Source of the DNA: Actinomycetota bacterium
GTDB lineage: Bacteria; Actinomycetota; Actinomycetes; S36-B12; UBA10799
DNA length: 64,000 bases
Direction of reading: 5' to 3'
Assembly (NCBI GenBank): GCA_020636995.1
Contig: JACJWU010000005.1
Span: 62,001 to 126,000, forward strand
The notes under the pieces are model-generated. The model worked only from the letters and a program-made list of their open reading frames with translations. It was not told where the DNA came from and ran no database searches. A program made the position numbers and the translations under genes. This document shows, one piece after another, positions 16,107-25,406 of this stretch (position 1 is its first letter; each line of letters starts with the position of its first letter).

Positions 16107-16413
16107 GACAGGACCCAACGGCGCAGTCCGGCCGGCTATTCCGCCCCGGCCTGACAGACGTCGTCCAACGCCTGCGCCACATTGCGAGGATGGTGTCGTC
16201 CCCGGCCGGTGAGGCGACACCAACCTCGCAATCGACCAAGGACTACGTCACTGCGCGTGACTACGCTGTGCGCATGCGTCGAGCCCTTCCCACGTACGCA
16301 CTGACCGCCGACACACGAGGCCCGGCAGAGCCATCCACCGCGAGTTGCGCCACCGTCGCGCGCCTGACCATGCCGAAGTGACGAACAGCGCCCGGACGCC
16401 CCGAGTGAGTGAC

Positions 16414-17523
16414 ATGGATGTCGACTGGCTGATCAGCGACGAAGGCCGAGCGGTGATCGCCGCCCTCAGAGGTGTCGATCCGCTGCGGGCACGCGAGGTC
16501 GTCCCGGATCTGAGCGCCCAGCGGGTCGCCGAGGCATTGACGCAGGCACAACACCGACCAGCCGACTTCCCGCTGACGCTGGTGACGATCGACGGGATCC
16601 AGCAGGCCACTCCACCAGCCGTCGCGGCCAGGCGGGCCCAGCGTCTCGCCGAGTCCGGCGTCCGGACCATCGTCGACGCCGGGTGCGGGATCGGCGTGGA
16701 CTCGTGGGCCTTCGCAAAGGCAGGGTTGCACGTCATCGCGTACGAGGTGGATCCGGTCACTGCGGCGGTTGCGCGGGCGAATCTCCCAGAGGTGGTGGAC
16801 GTACGACACGGCGACGCCACCACGGCCGAGTTGCCTGCGGATGCGGCCCTCTACGTGGATCCCGCTCGGCGACTGCAACACCGCGACGCGCAGGGCCGAC
16901 CGATCCGGGTCCACGACCCTCAGCGGTGGAGCCCGCCCTGGAGTTGGGTCCTCGGGCAAGCCCATGATCGGCCGGTCGTGGCGCGCATCCGGCCCGGACA
17001 CCGGGACCTGCCTGAGAACATCGAGTGGCACTGTTCGTCGATCGGCCGCTCCCTGGTGGACGCCACCGCCTGGTTCCCGCCCCTGGCGGCCGTCCCTCGG
17101 CGCGCGAGCGTGTTCCAGAACGACGGGTGGCACGAAGTGGCAGGATCGCCGGAGTCTGCCGGGATCGGCGAGGCGGGCGCCTACATCGTGGATCCGGATC
17201 CGGCCATCGTCCGCAGCGGCTTGGTCGGCAACGTCGCCCACCTCGTGGGCGGCAGACTCCTGGATCCGCGATTGGCATTCATCACCTGCGACGATCACCC
17301 ACCGCAATGGGTGGGCAGGAGCATGAGGGTCGTCGAGCAGACCAGCATCAAGGGCATCGCGGCGTCCTGTCGTCGGCTGGGCATCGACTCGGCCACCCTG
17401 TGGGCACGCGGCTTCGACACCCTCCCACGCACCGGCGTCAGGCATGGGCAGCGGGCGATTGTGGTGGCAGCCAGGATCGGCGATCCGCGACGCAGCGTAG
17501 CCTGGGTCGGTCATTCGGCGTAA
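16414..17523 (+). CDS. Class I SAM-dependent methyltransferase, THUMP-like family
   Basis: About 369 residues. The Rossmann methyltransferase core shows motif I VDAGCGIGVDSWAFAKAG, an acidic residue after strand 2 (AYEVDP) and LYVDPARR after strand 4. The C-terminal third resembles the THUMP-like domain found with these enzymes in actinobacteria (KGIAASCRRLGIDSATLWARGFDTLPR). THUMP domains usually bind RNA, so an RNA methyltransferase role is plausible; the target is unknown. The start could be the ATG at 16414 or the GTG at 16405. The gene is divergent from the DUF5701-type gene, and the roughly 300-bp gap between them holds nothing I can name. Confidence 0.75.
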   Translation: MDVDWLISDEGRAVIAALRGVDPLRAREVVPDLSAQRVAEALTQAQHRPADFPLTLVTIDGIQQATPPAVAARRAQRLAESGVRTIVDAGCGIGVDSWAFAKAGLHVIAYEVDPVTAAVARANLPEVVDVRHGDATTAELPADAALYVDPARRLQHRDAQGRPIRVHDPQRWSPPWSWVLGQAHDRPVVARIRPGHRDLPENIEWHCSSIGRSLVDATAWFPPLAAVPRRASVFQNDGWHEVAGSPESAGIGEAGAYIVDPDPAIVRSGLVGNVAHLVGGRLLDPRLAFITCDDHPPQWVGRSMRVVEQTSIKGIAASCRRLGIDSATLWARGFDTLPRTGVRHGQRAIVVAARIGDPRRSVAWVGHSA

Positions 17524-17564
17524 CGGGTGCAACCCCGGTCCTCGCGGGGCTACCGTGGCGTGCC

Positions 17565-19259
17565 ATGACTGCTCTTCGAGCTGTCCTGGCGGGTTTCACG
17601 GTCGCCGGACTGCTGATCACCGCCACGCCACCCGCGTCCGCCGGGGAGGCCGCATCCGCCGCGCCAGTTTCGGTGCTCGCCGGTGGCGCCAAGATCAACA
17701 AGGGGAAGGCCCCGTGCAACAAACTTCCCAGCCTGAAGGGCAAGAAGCCGGGACAGTTGCTGAAGCACAAGGAACTCTCGGTCAACCCCGCACTGCTGCA
17801 GGGCGCGCGCATGTTCCGCGTGCTCTACACCACCGCCGGGGTCGACGAGAAGAACGTCCAGGCGTCCTGCGGTCTGGTCCTCATACCCAAGAAGCCGAAG
17901 AACCGCAGCAACGAGGTCGTCGCCTACGCACACGGCACCATCGGCATGCACCAGTCCTGTCAACCGTCCAACAACCCGGACAGTTGGCTGACGTCCCTGG
18001 GGGCGATCTCCTACGGTCAGGGCAAGTCCGCCGTGAAGGGCAAGCAGAAGTTCGGCATCCTGCAGGGCTTGATAGACCAAGGCCGGATGGTGACCGGCAC
18101 CGACTACTACTCCGGCCTGGGCCAGCCTGCCTCGGCACAGCAGAACTACGTCCTGGGGGTCCCGGCCGGCGCCGCGGTCCTCGACAGCGTGCGCGCGGGC
18201 GCCCAACTGGAGAAGGCCCTCGAGAAGAAGGGCAAGGACCCGAAGTCCTGGAAAGTCGCGACGTGGGGGATCTCGCAGGGTGGCCATGCGGCCTTCTGGG
18301 CGGCTCAACTCGCGAAGGACTATTTCACCGCCACGAAGCTCAAGAAGGACCCCAGTTTCAAGCCGGTGGGCACAGCCGCCGTCGTGCCCGCAAGTTCGTT
18401 CGTCGCAACGAGCGCCACGCCTCCCGACCTGATCGGCCGTCACCTCGGTGACCTCGAGATGCACGAACCCGCGGCCGTCGTGAACGGCAACCCGGTCGGA
18501 AACATGGGCGCCCTGCTCTTCTCACTGGTCGTCACCTCGTGGGAGAAGTACCCGGGCTCCGGGACCCTGCAAGCGGGAGCGAAGTTCCCCGGCTACCCGA
18601 ACAGCGTGCCTGCACCGCAGCTCGACGAGGTCCTGACCGGACCCGCCGATGGCAACGGCCAAGAGGTCGCCCAAGGCATCGCCGGGGGGTGCCTCAACGC
18701 GAGCCTGGCGCTACTGACCAACCCGTACAACCAGCCCGAGTTCCACGCCTTCTTCAATCAGCCGATGTGGGGAGGGCCCGGCCCGGACGGTGATTGGGTC
18801 GGCAAGATCGACGCCACCTGCCTGGACCCGGCAGCGGACCCGGACTTCAACAGTTGGTGCACCTGGCTGGCCTACAACCAGCCAGGCCCCAACGGCCAGA
18901 ACCCGTTCAACAAGATCCCGCGTCGCGCGAACGGCTCCTACGCCGACGTACTCATCGCGGAGGGGATGGCGGACAACGTCGTGTGGTGCATGAATTCAGG
19001 CACCAGTCTGCCCAGTGGCGCGGATTGCCTGGCACGTCAGTTGTACGACTCGCTGACACCGGCATGCTCGAGCGCCAGCATCCAGCTTGACGTGTTCGCG
19101 AAGACGAACAAGTCGCCGGCGACCCATATCTCCACATACGCGCAGATCGCCGACAACGGCAAGGCTCGGTACCGGGGTTCCCGCATGGACAAGTTCCTCA
19201 ACGGTGCGTTCAAGAACTCGTTGAAGTCGGGCTGCAAAGCCACGGTTCCCAACGGCTGA
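17565..19259 (+). CDS. Secreted lipase-like alpha/beta hydrolase
   Basis: A 564-residue exported protein with a signal peptide (MTALRAVLAGFTVAGLLITATPPASA). It matches the secretory lipase family (CAL-A-like): AYAHGTIGMHQSCQPS near the start of the hydrolase fold, the long segment around GTDYYSGLG, and the nucleophile elbow GISQGGHA with the catalytic Ser. Several Cys residues (for example CLDPAADPDFNSWCTW, CMNSG, DCLARQL) could form disulfides outside the cell. The second half includes AEGMADNVVWC, a region expected to carry the acid residue. It probably hydrolyses lipid or ester substrates. TACCGT lies 8 bp before the ATG. It is followed by a phased repeat element, then an aldo/keto reductase. 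Confidence 0.85.
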   Translation: MTALRAVLAGFTVAGLLITATPPASAGEAASAAPVSVLAGGAKINKGKAPCNKLPSLKGKKPGQLLKHKELSVNPALLQGARMFRVLYTTAGVDEKNVQASCGLVLIPKKPKNRSNEVVAYAHGTIGMHQSCQPSNNPDSWLTSLGAISYGQGKSAVKGKQKFGILQGLIDQGRMVTGTDYYSGLGQPASAQQNYVLGVPAGAAVLDSVRAGAQLEKALEKKGKDPKSWKVATWGISQGGHAAFWAAQLAKDYFTATKLKKDPSFKPVGTAAVVPASSFVATSATPPDLIGRHLGDLEMHEPAAVVNGNPVGNMGALLFSLVVTSWEKYPGSGTLQAGAKFPGYPNSVPAPQLDEVLTGPADGNGQEVAQGIAGGCLNASLALLTNPYNQPEFHAFFNQPMWGGPGPDGDWVGKIDATCLDPAADPDFNSWCTWLAYNQPGPNGQNPFNKIPRRANGSYADVLIAEGMADNVVWCMNSGTSLPSGADCLARQLYDSLTPACSSASIQLDVFAKTNKSPATHISTYAQIADNGKARYRGSRMDKFLNGAFKNSLKSGCKATVPNG

Positions 19260-19310
19260 GGTGAGTGACGGCTGGGGCGAGACGGCGGACACTGGATTGG
19301 CCCTGCGGAT

Positions 19311-19387
19311 ATCCGTGAGCACTTCACAAATCCGGGAGCACTCCACCGACTCCGTCACGCTAACGGATCTCTGAACCGCTCACGGAT
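19311..19387. repeat. Phased inverted word array, word ATCCGTGAGC, copy 1 (77 bp)
   Basis: ATCCGTGAGC at 19311, ATCCGGGAGC at 19330, inverse GCTAACGGAT at 19359 and inverse GCTCACGGAT at 19378. Offsets 0, 19, 48 and 67 are identical to the copies at 25298 and 45236, while the 9-bp spacers and 19-bp centre differ. It lies in the 162-bp gap between lipase and aldo/keto reductase genes. Confidence 0.88.
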
Positions 19388-19421
19388 CGGTCCGTGGGGG
19401 AAGTCGTGACACAGTGAGGCC

Positions 19422-20255
19422 ATGACGGCGCGTATAACCCTCAACGACGGCCACTCCCTGCCGGCCATCGGATTCGGCACCTACCCGCTGAAGGGCGGCG
19501 AGGCGGTGACGGCGGTCGGCAGTGCGCTGGAGGCCGGATACCGCCTGCTCGACACAGCCGTCAACTACCGCAATGAGGCCGAGGTCGCAGAGGCGGTGCG
19601 ACGATCCGGTCTAGCCCGCGAAGAGGTGCAGATCACCTCGAAACTCCCCGGACGACACCACACCTACGACGACGCCGTGCGCTCGGTCGAGGACTCGCTG
19701 GCACGCATGCAACTGGACTATCTGGATCTGCACCTGATCCACTGGCCCAATCCGCGTGTGGGCAAGTACCTCGAGGCCTGGCAGGCGCTGATCGACGTGC
19801 GGGAACGCGGACTGGTCCGATCCATCGGTGTCTCCAACTTCTCGCAAGGACACTTGCAGCGGATCATCGACGCGACCGGGGTGGTGCCGGCGGTCAACCA
19901 GATCGAACTGCACCCGCGATTCCCACAGGAGCACATGCGAGCCGTCGACGGTGAACTGGGCATCATCACTGAGGCATGGAGCCCGATGGGCAAGGCTCGG
20001 GCGCCCCTCGACGAACCCGCGGTAGTCGGCCCCGCACAGCGGCTCGGTGTCACTGCCGGACAGGTGATCCTGCGCTGGCACATCCAGATCGGCTCCCTGC
20101 CGATACCCAAGTCTTCGAACCCGCAGCGGCAGCGCGAGAACCTCGATGTGTTCGGCTTCGAGTTGACCGACGGGGAGGTCGCCGCGATCACAGACCTCGG
20201 CGAGCCGGATGGCCGTCTGTTCGGCGGCGACCCCGACGCGCACGAGGAGATGTGA
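19422..20255 (+). CDS. Aldo/keto reductase
   Basis: A 277-residue NADPH-dependent oxidoreductase with a TIM barrel. The catalytic tetrad is visible: Asp and Tyr in DTAVNYRNE, Lys in ITSKLPGRHH and His in LHLIHWPNP. The cofactor-binding end (LPIPKSSNPQRQRENLDVFGFEL) is present, and the length matches the AKR5/2,5-diketo-gluconate reductase-like group common in actinobacteria. The substrate is not predictable. It converges with a small membrane protein gene with no gap between the two stop codons (20255/20256). Confidence 0.9.
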   Translation: MTARITLNDGHSLPAIGFGTYPLKGGEAVTAVGSALEAGYRLLDTAVNYRNEAEVAEAVRRSGLAREEVQITSKLPGRHHTYDDAVRSVEDSLARMQLDYLDLHLIHWPNPRVGKYLEAWQALIDVRERGLVRSIGVSNFSQGHLQRIIDATGVVPAVNQIELHPRFPQEHMRAVDGELGIITEAWSPMGKARAPLDEPAVVGPAQRLGVTAGQVILRWHIQIGSLPIPKSSNPQRQRENLDVFGFELTDGEVAAITDLGEPDGRLFGGDPDAHEEM

Positions 20256-20618
20256 CTACCAAAGAACGGCGATCACGACATTCACGATGGCCAAGCCGCC
20301 GATGGCACCCCACACGGCGTTGGAGATCGACTCCTTCTTCCGGTTGGCCAGGATGAGCCCCAGGATCACCAGCAGGATGACGAACTTCACGCCGATCTTG
20401 GCGTTGTCGGGCAGAGCCCACTCGTCCGGGTCGGCGTTGTGCAGCGGGTAGCGCAGGCCGACCAGCAGGACTCCGGTCACCAACTGCGTCAGAGCGCCGT
20501 GCAGCATCGCGGCGTTGACCACCCGCGGTGATGTCCGCATCTGGACGAGGAATCCGCCGATCAAGGAGGCAAGACCGAGGAAGTGAAGGATGACAAGGAG
20601 GTTGTAGACGAAACTCAC
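20256..20618 (-). CDS. Small four-helix integral membrane protein
   Basis: About 120 residues with four hydrophobic segments (FVYNLLVILHFLGLASLIGGF, AAMLHGALTQLVTGVLLVG, IGVKFVILLVILGLILA and AIGGLAIVNVVIAVLW). A Lys/Glu loop (NRKKES) lies between the last two. No enzymatic motif is present. The GTG at 20618 is chosen because the hydrophobic sequence begins there; the longer frame adds a Gly-rich leader. It lies 53 bp downstream of tsaD on the same strand and may be the last gene of that operon. Function unknown. Confidence 0.75.
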   Translation of the reverse strand: MSFVYNLLVILHFLGLASLIGGFLVQMRTSPRVVNAAMLHGALTQLVTGVLLVGLRYPLHNADPDEWALPDNAKIGVKFVILLVILGLILANRKKESISNAVWGAIGGLAIVNVVIAVLW

Positions 20619-20671
20619 TTCACCATTCTCGCCCGGCGGTAGCACCCCCGCAGCGCCACCCCTCCCCAACG

Positions 20672-21694
20672 TCAGGGCACAAGGGGCTCCACGACCGGCA
20701 GCGATGAGTCAGCGCCCAGCAGCCATCCCGACGGCGGACGGCCACGCGCCACCATCTCGGCCCCGAGCGCGGCGACCATCGCGCCGTTGTCGGTGCACAA
20801 CGCGGGGCGCGGAACCCGCAGTCGGATCCCCGCCGCATCACAGCGCTGCTGCGTGAGCGCGCGCAGACGCGAATTGGCCGCCACCCCACCCCCGAGGATG
20901 AGAGTGTCCATGCCGGTCTCCCGACAGGCCGCCACGGCCTTCGAGGAGAGCACATCTGCGACCGCCTCCTGGAACGACGCGGCGACGTCGGCGACCGGCG
21001 CGTGCGGATTGGCCGCGAGCCACCGCTTCACCGCGGTCTTCAACCCCGAGAAGGAATAGTCGAATGGCGCGTCCCGTGGGCCGGTGAGGCCCCGTGGGAA
21101 GGTGATCGCACCGGGGTCACCGTCACGCGCCGCGAGATCGATCGCAGGACCCCCGGGGAATCCCAGACCCAGCATTCGCGCCACCTTGTCGAACGCTTCG
21201 CCCGCGGCATCGTCGATGGTCGCACCGAGCGGTTCCACGTCGGCGGTCACGTCGGTCACCCGCAGGATCGAGGAATGGCCGCCGGAAGCGAGCAGCGCCA
21301 CACACCCATCGGGCAACGGCCCGTGCTGCAACTGGTCGACCGCGACGTGTGCCGACAGATGGTTCACGCCGTACAGCGGCTTGTCCAGCGCCAGCGCCAA
21401 GGACTTGGCGGCGGCCACCCCCACCACCAACGCCCCGACCAGCCCCGGTCCGGCGGTGACCGCGATCGCATCGACGTCCCGCAACGACACCCCGGCGGTC
21501 TCACATGCACGTTGCAGGGTGGGGACCATCGCATCGACATGGGCGCGGCTGGCGATCTCGGGCACCACTCCGCCGAAGCGGACCTGCTCGGGAACGCTGC
21601 TGGCCACCGCATCGGCGAGAAGCGTCGTCCCCGAAACGATGCCGACGCCGGTCTCGTCGCACGAGGATTCGATCCCCAGCACCAATGGGCTCAC
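20672..21694 (-). CDS. tsaD: tRNA t6A threonylcarbamoyltransferase TsaD
   Basis: A 340-residue enzyme that transfers threonylcarbamoyl to A37 of ANN-decoding tRNAs, working with TsaB and TsaE. It starts with LGIESSCDETGVG (ASKHA phosphate loop), has metal-binding His residues in YGVNHLSAHVA and contains LLASGGHSSIL and ILGGGVAANSRLR. It is the last of four genes in tsaE-tsaB-rimI-tsaD order, each overlapping the next by 4 bp (ATGA/GTGA type), showing tight translational coupling. Confidence 0.97.
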   Translation of the reverse strand: MSPLVLGIESSCDETGVGIVSGTTLLADAVASSVPEQVRFGGVVPEIASRAHVDAMVPTLQRACETAGVSLRDVDAIAVTAGPGLVGALVVGVAAAKSLALALDKPLYGVNHLSAHVAVDQLQHGPLPDGCVALLASGGHSSILRVTDVTADVEPLGATIDDAAGEAFDKVARMLGLGFPGGPAIDLAARDGDPGAITFPRGLTGPRDAPFDYSFSGLKTAVKRWLAANPHAPVADVAASFQEAVADVLSSKAVAACRETGMDTLILGGGVAANSRLRALTQQRCDAAGIRLRVPRPALCTDNGAMVAALGAEMVARGRPPSGWLLGADSSLPVVEPLVP

Positions 21695-22122
21695 AGCTCC
21701 GACCCCATCACAAGAGCATCGGAGAAGTCCGGGTAGTACCGATCCCGGCGCCGGACGAGACCGAATCCGGCCTTCGTGTACAAGGCGATCGCGGCGTCAT
21801 TGTCGGCCCGCACCTCCAACTGCAGACGCCGGCAACCCCGTTCGCGGGCCACAGCGACGAGATGGTCGAGCAGCTGCCTGCCGAGCCCGCCGCCCTGTGC
21901 GTCAGGAGCCACCGCGATCGTCTGGACATCCGCGTCCGGCGGGACCAGCCAGAGTCCGGCGTAGCCGATGACTTCGCCGGCGTCGGCAACGACGTAGTAC
22001 CGATCGGGGCGCGCCAGTTCTCCCCAGTAGGACTCCGGCGGCCACGCCGTGGGACCGAAGACCTGCTGCTCGATGGCCAGGACCTCGTCGAGGTCCCACC
22101 ACTTCATCGGTCGGATCATCAT
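21691..22122 (-). CDS. rimI: Ribosomal protein S18 alanine N-acetyltransferase RimI
   Basis: A 143-residue GNAT acetyltransferase. The acetyl-CoA-binding motif is IAVAPDAQGGGLGRQLLDHLV, followed by LQLEVRADNDAAIALYTKAGFGLVRRRDRYY, typical of RimI. In E. coli RimI acetylates ribosomal protein S18; in actinobacteria it is regularly encoded with the t6A genes, as here. It overlaps tsaB upstream and tsaD downstream by 4 bp each. Confidence 0.93.
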   Translation of the reverse strand: MMIRPMKWWDLDEVLAIEQQVFGPTAWPPESYWGELARPDRYYVVADAGEVIGYAGLWLVPPDADVQTIAVAPDAQGGGLGRQLLDHLVAVARERGCRRLQLEVRADNDAAIALYTKAGFGLVRRRDRYYPDFSDALVMGSEL

Positions 22123-22673
22123 GACGCCGGCGTCGCGTCGGGTTCTCGCAGGTACCAGGGGTGCACCGGGAGATCGGCCGTGACGTCCACCAGATCGGCG
22201 GCTTCCAGTTGGGCGAACTCACCAAGATCCGGGTAGCGCTGCACCGCTGGGCCGACCACGTGCACACCGGGCCACTTGTCCGCGACCTGCGCTGGAGGCA
22301 GCACCAAGGGGTCGCCCAGTCTGCGCCCACCACGGTACCGAGCGGCGAACACCTCCCGACGCCTCGCGTCCGTGACCACGACCCCGTCGCCCAGTCGTCG
22401 CCCGAGACCGTCCAGGGAGCACACGCCCGCCACCGGGATCCCGAGCGCCTGCGCCATCGTCGCCGCCGTCACCACCCCCACCCGCAGCCCCGTGTAGGGA
22501 CCGGGGCCCACACCGACGACGATCCGCTCGACATCGCTCATGCTCGAAACCACCTCCCGGATCAGCGCCGCCAGGTGCTCGGCGTGCCCGGTCGGAGCAA
22601 CCACACCGGCGCGACGCAGGCCGAACGCCACGGTGCAGTGAGCCGTCGAGGTGTCCATCGCCAGAACACTCAC
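22119..22673 (-). CDS. tsaB: t6A synthesis partner protein TsaB
   Basis: A 184-residue protein of the ASKHA fold that dimerises with TsaD in the t6A complex. The N-terminus LAMDTSTAHCTVAF and the segment VVGVGPGPYTGLRVGVVTA are diagnostic. It is shorter than many homologues (about 220 residues), with a trimmed C-terminus. It is placed between tsaE and rimI with 4-bp overlaps. Confidence 0.93.
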   Translation of the reverse strand: MSVLAMDTSTAHCTVAFGLRRAGVVAPTGHAEHLAALIREVVSSMSDVERIVVGVGPGPYTGLRVGVVTAATMAQALGIPVAGVCSLDGLGRRLGDGVVVTDARRREVFAARYRGGRRLGDPLVLPPAQVADKWPGVHVVGPAVQRYPDLGEFAQLEAADLVDVTADLPVHPWYLREPDATPAS

Positions 22674-23128
22674 AACGGAACCTCACGTCGGACGCCCGTG
22701 ATCGTGACCGAACGGCCGGAAGGTGTGTGCTCGATATCGATCTCGATGCGCCGCTGCCCGAGGCTCTCCGCGCGATCCCGGCCCCACTCGACGCACACCA
22801 CGGCGGTGTCGTCGTCCAGATCGAGGTCCTCGAATTCACCGGCGCTGCCGAGACGATAGGCGTCCGCGTGGATCAGATCCGGACCGTCGACCACCGACGG
22901 ATGCCGGCGCGCGATGACGAAGGTGGGACTGGTCACCGGACCGCGGACTCCAAGTCCTTCACCGACCCCGCGCATCAGCGTCGTCTTCCCGGCGCCGAGG
23001 TCACCGGACAACAGCACGACGTCACCTGCTCGCAGGCGCATCCCGAGCAGCCGACCGAGTTCGACCATCGCCTCGGCCGACTCGACCTCACGCACCACGG
23101 TGGCCGAAGGCGAGTCGCCGGATGCCAT
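22670..23128 (-). CDS. tsaE: t6A synthesis ATPase TsaE
   Basis: A 152-residue P-loop ATPase needed for repeated cycles of t6A formation. Walker A is LSGDLGAGKTTLMRG, followed by VTSPTFVIARRHP, LIHADAYRLGSAGEFEDLDLDD and CVEWGRDRAE, all typical. The ATG at 23128 lies 41 bp inside the upstream hydrolase gene; a GTG about 33 bp further in would reduce the overlap and leave the domain intact, so the start is not certain. Confidence 0.93.
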   Translation of the reverse strand: MASGDSPSATVVREVESAEAMVELGRLLGMRLRAGDVVLLSGDLGAGKTTLMRGVGEGLGVRGPVTSPTFVIARRHPSVVDGPDLIHADAYRLGSAGEFEDLDLDDDTAVVCVEWGRDRAESLGQRRIEIDIEHTPSGRSVTITGVRREVPL

Positions 23129-24095
23129 CTGTCACCTCGTCGTGGGCCTCGAGTTGGATCATGTGACCGGTGTCGGGGAGGATCACACCCTGCGCGTCGG
23201 GAAGCAGGTCCATGAGTCTGCGGGTGTGGGAGACGGGCGTCATCACGTCGTCCTCACCGCACACGATGTAGCCGGGCACGTCGTCCATCACCTTCAACGC
23301 GTCGTGCAGGTCGTGTGCCAGCAGCGAGGGCAGGAAGTCCACGATCGTCTCCATCGGCGTTGCGTTGAGCATCGCCAACGTGAAGGCGTTGAGCGAGTTG
23401 GGGGCGCCGGGGCCGAAACTGGCGCGCTTGGTGAGCATGAAGTTGAGGTCGGTCATGCGCAACTGCTGCATCAGCGAACCCATCAGGACCTTGTTCGGTT
23501 TGACGCCGGAGGCGGCGGTGCTCGCTCTGTGCGCCACGTTCGAGGGCAGTCCGAGGAACTCCGCCGACAAGTGCCCGGCACTCGTGGCCACCAGTCCGAT
23601 GCCCGCCACCCGCGCGTCGAACTCGTCGGGGAACAGCGCACCGAAGGACATGACCGTCATGCCGCCCATCGAGTGGCCTACGAGGTGCACCGGGCCTTTC
23701 GTGAACCCGTCGATGACCCACAGCAGGTCCCGGCCCAGTTGCTCGACCGTGCTGTTCTCGATGGGCCCTCGCTCGCTGCGGCCATGGCCGCGCTGATCCC
23801 ACAACACCAGCCGAGCCTGCCCCTGCAGCGCCTTGCGCTGGAAATGCCAACTGTCCTGGTTGAGGCAGTAGCCGTGAGCCAGAACGATGGTGGGCGCGTC
23901 GGGGTCGTCGCAAGGGTGGACCTCGACGTACAGTTCCGTGCCGTCGTCGGCACGCAACCAGTGCGGCTCCCCCCGCACCGAACCGAACGGCTCGTCCTTG
24001 TAGGGGTCCGGCCGCCACGGTTGACGCACCGCGAGCTGTTCGGCCGCGATACCGGCTACGAGCCCCGCCGCCAGTGCGATGAGACCGCCCTTCAC
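23088..24095 (-). CDS. Alpha/beta hydrolase fold protein with N-terminal membrane anchor
   Basis: A 335-residue hydrolase. A hydrophobic segment at residues 5-22 suggests a membrane anchor or signal. The fold shows VLAHGYCLNQDSWHFQ (oxyanion region), LWDQRGHGRSERG and the nucleophile elbow VGHSMGGMTV with the catalytic Ser. A late Asp (VCGEDDVMTPVSHTRR) and His (PDTGHMIQLEAHDEV) complete a triad. The substrate is unknown. It is conserved in this position between alr and tsaE in many actinobacteria, and overlaps alr by 4 bp. Confidence 0.88.
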   Translation of the reverse strand: MKGGLIALAAGLVAGIAAEQLAVRQPWRPDPYKDEPFGSVRGEPHWLRADDGTELYVEVHPCDDPDAPTIVLAHGYCLNQDSWHFQRKALQGQARLVLWDQRGHGRSERGPIENSTVEQLGRDLLWVIDGFTKGPVHLVGHSMGGMTVMSFGALFPDEFDARVAGIGLVATSAGHLSAEFLGLPSNVAHRASTAASGVKPNKVLMGSLMQQLRMTDLNFMLTKRASFGPGAPNSLNAFTLAMLNATPMETIVDFLPSLLAHDLHDALKVMDDVPGYIVCGEDDVMTPVSHTRRLMDLLPDAQGVILPDTGHMIQLEAHDEVTDGIRRLAFGHRGA

Positions 24096-25210
24096 CGGTC
24101 TTCCCCCACGTACACGCGGGGTACCCGCGGCCCGAGACGCGTGACGATCTCATAGCCGATGGTGCCGGTCGCCTGCGCCCAGTCCTCAGCCAACGGAACC
24201 TCCTCATCACCACTGCCGAAGAGGACCACCTCGTCGCCTTCGAGTGCCGGGTCGTCGCCGAGGTCGAGCATGAACTGGTCCATGCAGACACGACCCGCGA
24301 TCACGCGGCGTCGACCAGCGGCGAACACGGGCCCCACGTTGGTCGCGTTGCGCGGGATGCCGTCGGCATACCCCAACGGGACAACGCCGACAGTCGCATC
24401 GGCCGGCAGCGTGTACTGATGCCCGTAGGACAGGCCGGATCCGGCCGGTAGACGCTTGACCGTGGTGAACCGGCCTATCAGGGTCATGACCGGGCGCAGG
24501 CCGAGTTCCTGTGGGGTGCCCATCGCAACGCCGGGACTCACTCCGTACATCGCGATACCGGGTCGCACGAGGGTGAAGTGTGCGTCGGGCAGGCTCAGGG
24601 TGGCCGCCGAATTGGCGAGATGCAGGTGCTCGGGCTGCACGCCGAGAGCGGCTGCCTGCTCCACGCCGGCGTGGAAGCGCTCGATCTGCACGGTGTTGAG
24701 TGGATTGCGCGGGTCGTCGGCAACGGTGAAGTGCGACCAGATGCCAACGATCTCGGCCCGACCCGCGTGCTGCAGCGCCTTGGCGCGCGACACGAAGGAC
24801 TCCCAGTTCGACGGGGGGCACCCCGCCCGCCCGAGACCGGTGTCGAGCTTCAGGTGCAGGCGCGCCCGTTGCCCGGTCGCAGCGACGCGTTCCAGGTGGT
24901 CGGGCGTCGAGACCCCGACGTCGATACCGGCCTCGAGCACCTCGCCCCAGGGGTCTTCCGGTGCCGCGAGCCACGCGAGCAAGGGTCCGCTGTCGCCCTC
25001 CGCCCGCAGTTCCAGAGCCTCGCTGAACAGCGCCGCCCCCAGCCATTCGGCGCCCGCTTCCCGCGCGGCCCTGGCCATCGGAAGCAGACCGTGCCCATAG
25101 GCATCGGCCTTCACCACGGCCATCTGCTGGCTGCGCGGAGCGGCAGCGCGCAGAACGGTGAGGTTGTGCGCGAACGCCTCAAGATCGATACGGGCCTCGG
25201 CGCGGGACAC
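24092..25210 (-). CDS. alr: Alanine racemase
   Basis: A 372-residue PLP enzyme that makes D-alanine for peptidoglycan. The PLP lysine is in MAVVKADAYGHGLLPMA, and the catalytic Tyr of the other subunit in GSGLSYGHQYTLP. The segments PLGYADGIPR and AGRVCMDQFMLDLG are present. The start is GTG at 25210, with TACCAT exactly 6 bp upstream, so a leaderless operon transcript is likely. It is the first gene of alr-hydrolase-tsaE-tsaB-rimI-tsaD. A 77-bp phased repeat lies between it and nnr. Confidence 0.95.
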   Translation of the reverse strand: MSRAEARIDLEAFAHNLTVLRAAAPRSQQMAVVKADAYGHGLLPMARAAREAGAEWLGAALFSEALELRAEGDSGPLLAWLAAPEDPWGEVLEAGIDVGVSTPDHLERVAATGQRARLHLKLDTGLGRAGCPPSNWESFVSRAKALQHAGRAEIVGIWSHFTVADDPRNPLNTVQIERFHAGVEQAAALGVQPEHLHLANSAATLSLPDAHFTLVRPGIAMYGVSPGVAMGTPQELGLRPVMTLIGRFTTVKRLPAGSGLSYGHQYTLPADATVGVVPLGYADGIPRNATNVGPVFAAGRRRVIAGRVCMDQFMLDLGDDPALEGDEVVLFGSGDEEVPLAEDWAQATGTIGYEIVTRLGPRVPRVYVGEDR

Positions 25211-25216
25211 TCCCCC

Positions 25217-25222
25217 ATGGTA
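25217..25222 (-). promoter_or_regulatory. -10 hexamer of the alr-tsa operon (leaderless)
   Basis: TACCAT on the minus strand, 6 bp before the GTG of alr at 25210. Confidence 0.5.
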
Positions 25223-25297
25223 ATCGGGAGGTTGGCAGCGTTGTTGCCGCTCGCGGGCGCGATCTCGGGCACCGCCGGCCCTACGCACTGTCCGGCC

Positions 25298-25374
25298 ATC
25301 CGTTAGCGTTCGCCAGATCCGTTAGCTGTTGCGCGCCGCCAAAGGGCTCCCGGATCTCCGCAACGCTCACCGAT
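25298..25374. repeat. Phased inverted word array, word ATCCGTKAGC, copy 2 (77 bp)
   Basis: ATCCGTTAGC at 25298 and again at 25317, inverse GCTCCCGGAT at 25346 and inverse GCTCACCGAT at 25365. The words have drifted but offsets 0, 19, 48 and 67 match the copies at 19311 and 45236 exactly. It lies in the 196-bp gap between nnr and alr. Confidence 0.8.
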
Positions 25375-25406
25375 ACAGGTAGAGCTCACCTTGAGGCCCC
25401 AATACC